Source: Symsagittifera roscoffensis | Taxonomy: Eukaryota; Xenacoelomorpha; Acoela; Convolutidae | Length of the DNA: 64,000 nucleotides | Assembly: GCF_963678635.1 (NCBI RefSeq) | Contig: NW_026970647.1 | Span: 24,796 to 88,795, forward strand | Direction of reading: 5' to 3' | Position numbers and translations under genes: made by a program | Shown: piece after piece, positions 21,491-33,178 of the stretch | How positions within the stretch are numbered: the first letter of the stretch is position 1 | How the letters are laid out: each line of letters starts with the position of its first letter | Notes under the pieces: generated by a model | Database searches by the model: none | Told to the model about the DNA's origin: nothing | What the model saw: the letters and a program-made list of their open reading frames with translations, nothing else

Positions 21491-22721
21491 AGAAATGCAT
21501 ATATCGATTCCGAAAAAAGATTGTTACTTTCTCGTGGCTAGTCTAAATTAAGGTGTTAATTTACCTAATCTTACTTAGGGGTAATGATTGTGTTCAATGT
21601 TAACTTACCTAATCTTACTGAGGGTTAATGATTGTGTTCAAGGGTTGGAGAATAGTAAATCGATCCACAAGGTTCAAGTATAATTAGAACACAATAATTA
21701 TGGTAGATACTATTTCAAACTTAGTTTAAGTATTATCCTGGGTGAGGTAAGAGGGGGGATCAAATGAAGGATGAATAACCGAAGTTCTTCAATGTTTATC
21801 CTAATTATAATGGTTAGTGTGATTGAAATTTTTCTGTTAGTCCCGTGTCGTAGAAAGGGTTGGGTAGTGAATCGACGTTTGAGGTCGTTAGACACTATGC
21901 TAACTGTGTGGGGGAGAACAAAACTTTTCTATTTGATCCAAGAATCAGCCTTGATGATCAAGATACAAATTAACGATATAATATTTAGTTGGGATAAAAT
22001 TGGAATTGAGATCCAAGGAAAACTTTGATGATCTGTTTAGTTTAAAAGGTTTAACTTGGTAAACGTAAAAGTTAGAATAGGCCTTTTTAAAGTAATTTAA
22101 AGTTTAATTGATAGAAAGGTTTAGTTTTTGATGATATTAGTGGTTTTATGATTTGCTTGTTATGTTTAGGTGATGAAGCTGAGATGAAGAAATAATTTGT
22201 ATATTACTAACAATTTGTGTATTTTAACTAACTATTTTTATTTTTTATTTAAAAAAATCTTTTCTGTTGATATCTTTTTCAATTTTTCAAGTGCAGATTT
22301 AAGGAAACGACAAAAAATATTTTTATCAGTCGTTATTGTACAAAAATAAGTTTAGCGCCTGTATTTATTGATGAAGATTTTTCTTCAATGATACTATGTC
22401 TGCAAATGAAAATCTAAATTAAATGCTAATAAAACTCTAAATATAAAAGTTTGTGTTGGCTTTTGCCGTACGACCGTGAAACCTATGGATAAGTTCCGTT
22501 GTAGTCGTATATCGTCTCTTGTCCGAGATCTTCTTCCAATACCGGGGAGTTCTCGTATTGTTCGGAATAATGGCTCTGATCTATTGAGTCGTAGAGACAT
22601 TTCAATTAAATTATTATCGTGTAACATTTTTGTGAATGTTGTCTAAGTCTAATCTATTTTTGGTTAGTTCTAAGCTATTTTGTTCCTTAAGGTCTTATTC
22701 GAGACTTGTGGTCGCACCAGA
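21491..22721 (-). other. R1 leader region
   Basis: AT-rich sequence between the gag-module array and the 5' LTR. It holds a short direct repeat (TTACCTAATCTTACT with GTAATGATTGTGTTCA or variants, about 21560-21640). Short minus-strand frames (21710-21895, 22394-22627) show no recognisable domain. Confidence 0.4.
22705..22719 (-). other. primer-binding-site candidate of R1
   Basis: Two bases inside the LTR end, the minus strand reads TGGTGCGACCACAAG. Primer binding sites begin TGG, the complement of a tRNA CCA end, just after the 5' LTR. I could not match it to a particular tRNA. Confidence 0.45.
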
Positions 22722-23079
22722 TGAGTTGTGAAGTATGGTCTAACTCTTAGAGTAATTTCAGATAGGGTACACCGTATGCTCGTCACGCAATCTTTTTTTC
22801 TGCCGGATAGATTCGTGCAACTTCTTAGTCTAATACCGATCTTAATCTCACTCTTATGTCTCTTAATCTCAATAGATCTAGAGTATACTGGTTTGTTACG
22901 AGTTGGTCTCTTGGAAAAGGCAACCAAGCTGTAAGTTAAATTCAGAATGCTCTGGTGCTGAAACTACAAGTATTTTCAGCACTTACAAGTAAAAGGGTTG
23001 TTAGTTAGATTAAATATTTTATAGGGATAAAATATCTAATTTATAACCAATAATAGAATATAGTTTGGATCAGGTTCCA
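22722..23079 (-). repeat. LTR of R1 (5' LTR), 358 bp
   Basis: Directly repeated at 24837-25364. On the minus strand both copies begin TGGAACCTGATCCAAACTAT and end CACAACTCA; homology ends exactly at these TG...CA points in both. The following bases differ: TC plus a TGG primer-site candidate here, unrelated sequence at the other copy. This makes it the 5' LTR of the minus-strand element to its left. Confidence 0.7.
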
Positions 23080-24836
23080 TTATTGAGGTTTATACTGCAA
23101 TGGTAAACACTTGCCTGTAGTTTTCACGATTTCGGAGTAACTCTATTGGTGTTCGACTAACAAATTAGTAATGTTTTTTTTTCATAGCCTGAGCAATTAA
23201 TGGGTTACTTGGACAATCTTGTTGTCGATTGACGGTCGCGGAGGGCTTCTTAATGCATCTCCAGAAAAAAACACGGAATTTTATTTTTGAAACAGTTTAT
23301 AGTCCTTTGCAGGGGCGGATTTAGGGGGGACGGGGGGGCGGACGCTCCTCCTTCAGGGATTCGACCCCCTGCCGAACCAATACGTCCCCCCTTTGGTACT
23401 TTTTAAGAAATCCATTTGTGGCCAACCGACCCTAAAACTTTTCTAAAGGCGCCCTGGGCGCCAATTTATTCTATTTTGAGGGGGGAGCGCGCGCCGAAAA
23501 AAACGCAATTTTTTGGTCAAAGTTTTCCAACAAGTGCCTAAAAACGCTTTGTTAGACTGTTTTTTCAAATTTTTGCCTGCGGCGCTGAAATTTTTGCCAA
23601 AAAAGGGACTAAACCATGCTTAGGGAGAGCTCAAAAATCAATTCGGTCGACCTAAAAAAAAGGTCTACAAAATTTTTGAAACTTTTTTTGAAAATCCGCC
23701 CCGCCCCCCTCGAGAAAATCCTAGATCCGCCCCTGGTCCTTTGTACGACACTGAAATTTGCTCTCAAACACGGAATTTTCTTTCGATAAAACTAAAAACC
23801 AAAACAAAAAACAAAAATTGACTAAACTATTTACCCAAATTAAAGATTCTGGAAGAAACAGTTGTTTTTAAGACAAATTTGATTTTATGGATGATCAACT
23901 TAATCCAGCCTCCTACAGAAGCGTTTTAATCTGACTCAAGTTTGAGACGTGCATCTGCCAAAATTATTTCTTTTTTATCTGAACTGGTTATTTTGAAGCA
24001 AATAACAGAAACCTGAGTTGTTCGAGTTGTTTCAGATTTTGATGAACAATTATTGGAATCAGTCAAACTGTAGGTATTAGGCAATTTATGAAATTATCAA
24101 TTATCAATAAAATTTCCCTTGTGGAATTTATGAATCATTCACTATAGCGTACAAAACATGAAAGAAAAGAGTGCAATAAAAGTGCGTTAGGAAAAGTGCA
24201 GCTGGGTGCGTATTTTAGGTGCATTTGTGCAGAAGAAACAACTAACATTTTTTTAATGTCAAAATGCAGGTGTACTAAGGACAATTGCTAGATGAAAAAG
24301 GGTATCATTATCATCAATTCATATGTTTCAATTGCTTCTTCTTGAAGGTGCATCTGCTATTCAAGCAAACTTGGCCTAGGAAGGATTTTAGCCTATGACG
24401 CAAACTGGATTACAACGAATGTGCATGGGAAAGAGATAAGGAGGGAGAGGATAGCGTTTTCCTCCTCTGCGTTCTTTTCCAATAAAACAGTTCCAACATC
24501 TTGCGCAACTCCTTATACTGTGCCTCAGCTATCACTAGCAGTGTGAAAATGAGAACAACACGGAGTATCATCTAATCAATTCTATGTTCAACTCGTTATA
24601 ATTTTCCTATTTCCGTTTTTGTTCCGACATTCGATACGAAACTAACGGAATATTTGTGCTCGGGGTGGATTTTTTTTTCTTCAGACAAAATTCGACTTTT
24701 TATCTAGCCATTTCTGACGGAACTTTTTTTATCATGCGAAAGATATTGTTGTCCTGAGCTTAATTTTGAAACGATGTTTCAACTGTGATCAATAAAAAAA
24801 ATTGCGGGGTCTTAAAGATTGCCATTTTGGCCAATT
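23080..24836. other. spacer between R1 and R2
   Basis: Non-coding AT-rich DNA between the two LTRs. Apart from the MITE at 23310-23735 I see no gene, RNA or clear repeat. It may be the original host DNA, or it may belong to a third, older insertion. Confidence 0.45.
23302..23743. mobile_element. hAT-like MITE with 8-bp target duplication
   Basis: The element proper is 23310-23735 (426 bp). It starts CAGGGGCGGATTTAGG and ends CCTAGATCCGCCCCTG, imperfect inverted repeats of the CAGGGGCGGAT type widespread among non-autonomous hAT elements. It is flanked on both sides by GTCCTTTG (23302-23309 and 23736-23743), a perfect 8-bp target duplication, the hAT hallmark. More GC-rich than its surroundings and without coding capacity. 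The perfect duplication suggests a fairly recent insertion. Confidence 0.88.
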
Positions 24837-25364
24837 TGAGTTGTGATGTAAGGTCTAACTCATAGAGTAATTTCAGATAAGGTACACCGTCTGCTTGTCA
24901 CGCTATCTTATTTTCGGTCGGATAGATTCGTGCAACTTCTTAGTCTAATGCCGATCCTAATCTTACTCTTATACTTACTAGTCTCAGGGTGTTTAACTAG
25001 TCTCTGCTAGGCTCAATAGATCTAGAGTATACTGGTTTATTGCGGCAGCTGAAGTTCTCTTTGAGAGGCAACTAACTTCTAAGTTAAATTCAAATCTCAT
25101 ACCGATCTTAATCTTACACTATATCTCTTAGTCTCAATAGATCTAGAGTATACTGGTTTTGTTAGGAGTCGGTCTCTTGGAGAATGCAACTGAGTTGTAA
25201 GTTAAATTCAAAATGCTCTGGTGCTGAAATTACAAGTAATTTCAGCACTTACAAATAAAAGGGTTCTTAGTTAGATGGAGTATGATTTGTTAGTCCTTAA
25301 TATTTTATAGGGATAAAATATCTAATTAAAAACAATAATAACATATAGTTTGGATCAGGTTCCA
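24837..25364 (-). repeat. LTR of R2 (3' LTR), 528 bp
   Basis: Same LTR family as 22722-23079, but longer: an internal segment with TCAATAGATCTAGAGTATAC and AAGTTAAATTCAAA is present twice. On the minus strand a short purine run (GGATGGG, 25365-25371) directly precedes the LTR start TGGAACC, as a polypurine tract should. This supports its being the 3' LTR of the element to its right. Confidence 0.65.
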
Positions 25365-27528
25365 CCCATCCGTGGTTTACAGAGTTTTTGTTCTTTTGAC
25401 TTCTTTCTGTAATGGAGGATGGATGATGATCGTTTGTATTTCGCGAGCACCAACTTTATTCCGTTCTTGGAGGTGAAAGTTCCAGGAAGCTGGAATCGTA
25501 AAGATTGTTTTGTCGATTCAGCGATGACTGAGACCGTCAACAAAATCAATCTGATTTCCAAATGGTTTGTTATGATCGTCTGTTCTTGATCGGTGTGGAA
25601 AACTGTGTTTCGATCTGGTTTTGGGAATGGTGTGAAGCTCGAGTTTGGAGGGAATGCCTTGTAACTCGGATCTGTACGTATACTTAACATCGAGATGGTC
25701 ATTGATCTGTTTCAATGAAGTCCTTTGCTTCGGAGTCAAGTCGTACTTTAAATCCGTTGAGTTGTGGTTTAAGCGGTATATCGGTTGTGTTCAGCCCTTC
25801 TGTGGGTTGAGTGTGATGAGGTCGTCTTAGGTGCTTGATGCTCGTCTTCGTGATTGTGTATGGTCTATATTACAGCATTATAAAAATTACATAATAAAAT
25901 GTTTAGTTAGTTCTTCTTTTTAGTAATCATTTTTTATTAGTTTTTATTGCAAAAGCTCTTATTTTTAGTTCAGTTATTTTAAAAGAGTTACTCACACTTG
26001 AGTAACTCTTGTCAAAAATAAGGAGTGTGTCACAAAGCGTATGTTCTTATCACGGTGGGTTAGGCCGGCTTTTAAGCATGCCCACGACGCCCTCTTCTGG
26101 TGGGTTAGGCCAGGAGTGAGGGTATGATTACATGCTGGTTTTTAATGGGGTTCTGATTTGTGTTAACCTTTTAGGTCATGTTCGTTACTGGTTTTTTTCC
26201 TTTTGTAATTTTGGTTGTTTCTTTTTCTCAAAAATCAAATTGTTTGGTTTATGTTTGTCTTTCGACTTTTTGGTGTTTTGTGCTTTTTTTTTAGACTTAT
26301 CAATTGTCTTCAAAAGAATAAATTATCGGTTCTCTAAGCTGGTTTAATCCGGTTTGGGTACGGTGGATTTACTTTTCTTATGGTTAATGGTTAGTTTTTG
26401 GTTAATGGTGTTTAGTAGGCTGCGTTGGTTAGTTGGGATTATAATATAATTCCTTTCCAACCGAGTTTTAAAAAAGTTTGAAACTTGTTTGAGTTGTTAT
26501 TAGTGAAAGTTAAAATTTGAAATCCTTATTCTAAACAATTCGTGTGCGACTGAATTTGTGTGCGACTGAATTGATCCTGAAAGGGTTAGAACTGCTGACA
26601 TTTGTATAGATTTACTGATGAAAATTTTAAATTTACTGCTTTTTGGGGATTGAAATTATGAAATTATTTTCATTATACTGAAATTTACTACATTGAGGCA
26701 AAAAATCTATAGATGAATTTACTACTGTGGAGAAGAAATTAGAAATTGTACTGCATCCTTTATTGCAGTTTGTTAATAAAAGTTTATAATTTATAAAAGA
26801 GTTTGCAATTTTTGTTTTCTGTTTTCTGTTTGCAGTTTTTGAGTTTTATCAAATCTCCGCCTGTTCTACATAATATCACCGAATTTGAAGTCAAACTGAT
26901 CAACAGTTATGAAATGAGAAGCTTTTATAACATTACAGTTTATTTGAAACACCCTGTAGATGATGGTGATCTAAAGACTAAAGAAAAAACATTTAATAAG
27001 AAATGTTTAGTTTAATTTCAATTTATTAGTGTTAAATTATTTATTACATACTTACCTAGTCATCGGGGAAGAAGCCATGAGGGAAGATGTCGTGTATTGA
27101 TTCTGATGTGGTTAGTAATTTTGCTAATATGCGAATGATGTTTTTAGTTTCAAGCAGTGGCCAGAGCAACTGAAGTGCATTTATGGTCTTTAGTTCTTCA
27201 TTGCCAATGGAAAACTCGTGATTGGTGTGCTGGTTGAGGTTAAAAAGCTTGTGATTATATTTGGTATTGTGAATGAAATCTAATATTGCGATTTCTACAG
27301 GTTGAATATATGCGGGACAATGAAGGGTCGGCATTCTTCTACATTAAAGGTCTTGGTGAGTGGACAAAATATATACAATTGGGTTATTCAGTCGTATTTT
27401 CGAAGGAGGCCTTGGAAGTTAGTGTTATTAATGCAATTTGTGAAATTTAAGAAAAATGGTGATTTGTACTTAGAGTTAATAAATTGAAATCTATGGTGGG
27501 GTTGTCGTGATGGTGTGTGTAAGTTAAA
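25365..27528 (-). other. 3' region of R2 between LTR and P2 insertion
   Basis: AT-rich, with several short minus-strand frames (25355-25739; 27056-27334, opening MPTLHCPAYIQPVEIAILDF). They show no domain I recognise and may be remains of the env-like or a further 3' gene. A stretch at 26228-26280 (AAAAATCAAATTGTTTGGTT) matches the array sequence beginning at 18231, so a scrap of the gag module also lies here. Confidence 0.45.
25983..26010. repeat. perfect 11-bp hairpin
   Basis: AAGAGTTACTC (25983-25993), loop ACACTT, GAGTAACTCTT (26000-26010). It is followed by two copies of GGTGGGTTAGGCC (about 26055 and 26099). Could be a terminator-like or RNA structure near the 3' end of R2; function unknown. 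Confidence 0.6.
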
Positions 27529-27534
27529 GTGATT
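27529..27534. repeat. left target-site duplication of P2 (GTGATT)
   Basis: GTGATT directly before the element's AGTAGTATAG start. The identical hexamer follows the right end at 46020-46025. Six bases is the length typical of Polintons. Confidence 0.93.
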
Positions 27535-27810
27535 AGTAGTATAGATATACGACACTGGGATCAGGGGGGATGGGGGTGATCCCTACAGGGATCACTGGGT
27601 ATAGATTATACCTAATGATCCCTATGTAAATACTTATACCTAATGATCCCTATGTAAATATTTTTACCTAATGATCCCTATGTAAAAGATTTATACCTAA
27701 TGATCCCTATGTATAATTTTTGATAGCTAATGATCCTTATGTAAAATTATTGATCCCTAATGATCCCAAGGTATAATTTCTATACTTAATGATCCTTATG
27801 TGAAGGTTTT
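27535..27810. repeat. left terminal inverted repeat of P2
   Basis: After the 19-bp terminal match come a G-run, the palindrome GTGATCCCTACAGGGATCAC (27576-27595), then about seven iterons of the form TACCTAATGATCCCTATGTA spaced 28-29 bp. The right end carries the same parts in reverse. Terminal iterons may be integrase or replication-protein sites. Confidence 0.92.
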
Positions 27811-28274
27811 GTTGGTTAAAACAAAATCGTACTGGCGATATATTATTTCTTTCCGCCACCTATAGCTCGGCAGGCTATGTTGTATTCCAATTGAACTAAA
27901 ACTATTCATTGTGTTTTGCTGTTGAAGGTCTTTGCGAATTGGTTCTTTTAATGTTTCTAAAAACTCTATGGTCTTGGCGAAAATAGATATGAAATGAAAT
28001 GGTTGAATTATACACACAATCTTCTAAAACAAGTGTCGGTTAAACGCACAAAAAACAGTTTGGGGTCAATTCCAATATGAAAACTCTCAAAACCAATCCA
28101 GATAAAATAGATACACAAAACCAAAAGTGGATTTAAAGTAGCCCACCCTTACCTAACAGTGAACAAACGTGGAAAGTTAGTATAATATAGTCCACTAATT
28201 TTCAATATTAAATTTTGTATTCAACTTGAAACAAACACACAAAATTAGAGTTTTTTGTTTGTTTTACGTCTATT
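27811..28274. other. P2 spacer between left TIR and polB end
   Basis: AT-rich, no supported gene. A 73-codon minus-strand frame (27796-28017) overlaps the TIR and has no recognisable domain. Confidence 0.4.
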
Positions 28275-31200
28275 TTACTGTGGTGCTGAATCTTCAATTG
28301 TTTCGCGGTCGAGGTACATTTCATCATCCGACGGCGAAGAAGAATTAACTGCATTTGGATCAACCAAATCATCGCTTTCAATATCACTCTCATCGATTTC
28401 CGCGACACGAACTCTACCTGGATCGATCTGGAGCTTCATAGCTGGTGATACTATTTAACAGGTCTCTCAACGACTGGCTCGGTTGAGTATCTAACACAAG
28501 AAAGCTATCTTCTGACCCATAATTCGTATCCTCTGTGAAGATTTCTTCTTGGTTCGAGCTCTCCTGATCCCAGTCGACTATCTCATCTTCTTCCTCGAAA
28601 AATTTCAGGCAAGCGTCTAAATCTTGATCTTTTTGGTGACTGGTGCTATTAGTTTCACTCACGTTCCTTTCGCTATCATCATCATCATCATCATCCTGAT
28701 TGCTATCGGAAAGAATAGAAGCATTTACGGTTCTATAGTGACCGTATGGCAATGTGAAGATACCATCGCTGAGGATGTATCGTTTATCATCATAGGCTGA
28801 TAATGCGATTTTGTTTGCTCGAACAGTGTTCAGAATATGCCTCTCGGAGATGATGCGAGTATTTTCGGCTCGTACAAGGTTTCCAGACGCGAGAGTTTCA
28901 ATGTATTCTGCATGAGTTAGAGTGATTCTTTTTGCTGAGTGCTTCCGTGTATCTATAAAAAAATGATGCTCACTAATCATTTTATATCTAACTGTTTTGT
29001 AAACTTATACTTGAAGTTGAAAATAAAAAAGTATGAACGCATCCTTTTCAGAAGATCCAGACCCCCCCGCATTTAAAAAAAAGTGATAAACATTTAGCTT
29101 ACACCTTCCCCCCTTACCCCCACCCACAGAAACACAAAAAAACCGAAGTCATCAAAAAAATTTCACTTAGAAAAAAAATTTTTTCACCTAAATTTTTTTT
29201 TCATAACAATTTTTTTTACAACATTTTTTTTAACAAATTTTTTTTCCAACGAAATTTTTTTGACAAAATTTTTTTTAAAATTTTTTTTTACCAAATTTTT
29301 TTTTCAACGAAATTTTTTAGCATTTTTTTTTTCAAAATTTTTCAAAAAACTTTTTTTTTAAATTTTTCGGAATTTTTTAATTTTTGAAATAAAAAACGCT
29401 CTTTGAACAATTTTGAGCCGTTAATTTTGAAGGAATTGTACTTACTTTGCGATAGTATTGAATAAAGTTTTGGCTTCAATGCAACGAATTCTGTAATTAT
29501 ATCACCCGGGAATTCGTCTTTAAACTTTAAAACTGTAAGTTTGTTTTCTGCATTGTAGAGGAAGTGGTCCGATGGATAACTGGAGAAGTCGAAGTTTTCC
29601 AAAATTTTGCGTTTCTTGTACAATTTCTCATAAAAATTCGAGTTTTTTTCCGTTCTTATTTCGTACATTAGACTGTCAGTGTCTGAGTACAAGAGGTGAT
29701 AGTTGAAGTTGGGCTTCATAACCTCGTAGTGAAATTTGTACATCTCAAATTTTGCTAGCTCTAGTATAAACGCTCCTACAATTGTGGGTACATCCCATCT
29801 GATTTTCGTTGGTGCTAATGTCAATGCAGCCATGTCTTCGCTAAAAATTTTGTAGGTTTCAAATTCAAACTTACTTATATTTCGCATTGTTTCTTCAGCA
29901 TCTCGTAAAATCTTGATTTTCATTCTCTTTCTTTTTGACTCACATATTTTTCCATAATTTTAATTGATCAATAACTTTGTATAGGGCTTCTTCAAACTTG
30001 TTTCTTGCCGCTTTCCGTTTGTTTGTATTTAGAGTTATGTACAGTTTGAGCCACAATTCTTGTTTGAACTTTACGATGCGATACAGTTTTGTAACGATAA
30101 GGCCAAGCTTCACGTAGAGTTTCAGGAGTTTATAATGAATTATATAATGGGTTTTATCATATAAAGTTTGTAGAAGTTTTTTCACTTTACCTATTGCGGG
30201 ACCACAGTTTTCATTGTTTTTCTTTTGTTCTGAGATATTTGTTTGGTATCTGCTCAACCAATCTTTTTGAACATCTTCCTTAGTGGGTGCCAGTGGATAG
30301 TCACAGTGAATTTCATTAAACAATTGAGGGTATTTTAAATCAATTTCAACAATATAACCTTAGTCTAAAACGTCAGTCAGGGGTTGCTAAAATTTCTTCT
30401 ATTGACATAGAATTCTCATCTTCGTTTTCTTGATTATTTCTTTCATTTCTAACTCCGATTGTCTCGAAGTGACGTGCAGGCAGTTTGTGAGTTTGCCTTA
30501 TTCCACTGTATAAGTTATTGACATCAACCATGAAGCCATTGGTAGTATCTTTGCTCGAATTAAATGTTTCGTTCATTTGCCTGTTGTTTGCAGTGAACTG
30601 TCGTTTTTCAAAGATTGATGCAGTAACACCTCGCATCATTTTTTCAACCATGTCTAAATGATCTCGATCCGATAGAAATTCAACATCAGCTTTATATACC
30701 CGCTTGAAAGCTTCAGCAGCTAAATTAGAACCGGTGAAATGATGAGCACAATCAAGGCTATACGTTTCGTAGCTGATAGAGCAGAATTCCTCAAAGACAC
30801 AGGCTAGGAGCAATGTGTCACATGACAAATATAAGTCATGATAGTCGCGCAGGTTCTGACAATTAAAATGATTGAACAGTTCTTTTGCTTCAACCAAGTT
30901 ATCAGCACTAATATCAATTTTATCTCGGTCTAAACTATTCACCCACTTTTCGAGAGGCGGTAACTCTTTTTCCTCAAACTTTTTACGGTCGGTCATATAA
31001 TTATAAGGATAGAATCTTTTTCTACGTATGAGAGTTCTACAAGTTTGGCTTACGTTTTGAAAGTGGTTTTCCAGAATTGTAAATTTGTTGTCAGGCAAGT
31101 TGTCAACTAACTTTTGTAGTGACGAGTTTAGAAACTTGAAAGAATCTATAAAACAAAGATACTCATAAATGTTTTGTGTTGTTTGATCTTTTCGTGTAAT

Positions 31201-33178
31201 GGTTTTAACCAACACTCCGATAATTATTGAAATATGTTTCTCATTGCTGGATGGAATGACTTATATTGTACTACGCGAGTCACATTTGTCAGAACTAGAC
31301 AAATATGATGCATGTCATAATTCTGCAAATTGTGTCCAACTACTGGAATGTAATTTATGTTTCTTCGCGCTAAATTACATTCGTCGTGGGTCCATCCTAG
31401 AGTTTTTCCCGAAGAGTGACAGTGTTCCAGGAACTTTTCTTTGCTTTCACTGAAATTTTCTTGACAAATCCAACAGGTTAAAGTTTCTTCTTTACACAGT
31501 TGACTGCGATCTCCCAAATAATGTGGCACTTTCCGTTTATAGATGTAAACGTTTCGGGCTAATAGATGCAACTCTTTGATAAAATTTTCTAAACAAGTTT
31601 CAGAGCTGTCAAGACTAAAGAAAAATGGTTCTGAGGACCCATGGCAAATAGCAACCATTGAATACCCGGAGGGTTCATGTTTTTCTAGAACGCGAGATGA
31701 GGAAATTTGTGGGTTGTTCATACATGTTGTGACGGGATTCAGGAACGATTCGAAATCAAAATAAACAACAATAGTTGCATACCAGAGAGCTTGAAAGTTT
31801 TTAAACTTATACTTGTGGCAGCCATTTTCAGCTGTTGGCATTATCACTACAGCTGGTTCATGATCTTTACATAATCGCTCATGCGTTTTATGATCAATTT
31901 CATTGTAATGAATATGAAAACAGTTACGACACAACTGCAGGAAACTTCGGAATTTTTGCTTTCGAACTTCACAAAGAAATGGGAGCAGGTTTTTTATCAA
32001 AACAAAGTGGTGCATTCCGGGTTCATATAACAAAAGCAGATCCCTAATAAAATTATCTGAACTTTCAAATTTTGAGACAATATTTGGAATGAGATCTCCT
32101 TTTTGATATTGAAACACGTTTACTTGAACGTTATTAAGTCGCTCGAATTGAGGATTTATGTTCAAGATCATAGGCATAACGAAATCATCAGAAGCCTGAT
32201 GCGTTCCGGGCTTTGTATAGGTGTGTGGATCTGTCTCTTCAAGTTTAGGATCAACTAATCTACCGACAATTAGATCAGGCTTATATCTAAGATGATAGGC
32301 TGCAATGTAGCATAACAAAAATCAATTGTGGTCGTTGTGATTACGAATATTAGTCAATTGTTGTGAATTTACTATTTTTGCAGGGAGAGGTATAAACGAA
32401 GAGCCTCTGATTTTAACAGTTTTCCGATTTTAATGTAGAGCTCATTTACACGCTTCAGAACCCAGCCGCTACCATGGGCTGAAAAATTCTGGAACACAGC
32501 TTCCATTTTTACGAGCATTTCGAGAAATAATTCATCAGACAAACCGTTTGAATATAGGGGAGTCATCATAGAATTAGCGAAATTTTCAACGCGTTCGTTT
32601 TCAGGTTGTTGCACGCTTTGGTCCGAAACAACAGTAGCATGCTTGATTAAAGTAAGTTTAGCCAAAAATTGTACTTTGCAGGGTCCATTACAGGTTCTAT
32701 CTAATATCAAACTTTGAATCTCATTTTTTTTTCAAGGTCATAAATTCGATAAGATCATGTTCAATATTTTGGTTGGGAATAATAAAAGTCATTAACGTAT
32801 TTTTCATTGCTGATCCATGAGCTTCAATTGAAGCTGGAAAGTTATCAATATCGCTTGCCTGTGTGATTGAGTTAGAGGGGTTGCTGAGTGATGTAAGTTG
32901 TTGATCCAAAACAGGAAGCCCATGCTCTGATTGCATGTGATCCTTGAAAGCTTTAAGTTCACAAAAACCAAGCCGACAATACCGACATAAATTGTTATTA
33001 TTTTGACGATCTGATTTAATATGCTGCTGTAATTTTGATAGCAGTAAACTGCTAAATTTACAATGGTAGCAAGTAAAAACGGGTAAATCTTTTTCAACAG
33101 CGTGAAATTTTGTTCATGACGAGATCTATTCGTTTTTATTGTAAAAACTTTGGGACAAAAGTTACATTTAAAACCCAT
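28275..33178 (-). pseudogene. family-B DNA polymerase of P2 (arthropod-type Polinton lineage)
   Basis: From the right: an N-terminal C2H2-like finger (FKCNFCPKVFTIKTNRSRHE), a Cys/His pair near 31900 (CRNCFHIHYNEIDHKTHERL), exonuclease motif I (VVYFDFESFL), an inserted zinc/HNH-like module (TCWICQENF ... LEHCHSSGKTLGWTHDECN), exonuclease motif II (GHNLQNYDMHHI), the DYHDLYLSCDTLLLACVFEE block, polymerase motif A (VDVNNLYSGIR), motif C (YSDTDSL) and the conserved ALSAYDDKRYILSDGI ... LPYGHYR region, ending in an acidic Asp/Ser-rich tail. This is a different lineage from P1's polymerase. Broken by roughly six to nine interruptions, some of which could be introns. Confidence 0.9.
28990..29345. 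repeat. low-complexity A/T block inside the P2 polB region
   Basis: About 350 bp of long T and A runs with C-rich patches (accttccccccttacccccaccc near 29100), between the motif C part and the C-terminal part of polB. Its left edge on the minus strand ends TTTACAAAACAG, compatible with a 3' splice site, so it may be an intron or an expanded simple repeat. Confidence 0.55.

Larger units (their letters stand above)
18224..23079 (-). mobile_element. LTR retroelement R1 (Ty3/gypsy-like), 5' part
   Basis: Minus-strand element seen from its 5' LTR (22722-23079) through a leader to a tandem array of gag-region modules, where Polinton P1 interrupts it at 18223/18224. The modules are the same as those upstream of gag in R2, so R1 is the same family. 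The rest lies beyond P1, outside the window. Broken many times. Confidence 0.7.

Noticed and set aside
22722-25364. One small non-autonomous LTR element with 1.76-kb interior
   Set aside because: Neither orientation gives both a primer site and a polypurine tract at the expected places; the two-neighbour reading fits better, though not proven.
27613-27790. Regular short repeats resembling a CRISPR array
   Set aside because: They are Polinton terminal iterons: spacing is too short, there are no unique spacers, and an inverted copy lies at the other end.
28676-28696. ATC trinucleotide run as a separate microsatellite
   Set aside because: It encodes the Asp run in the acidic tail of polB; too short to list on its own.
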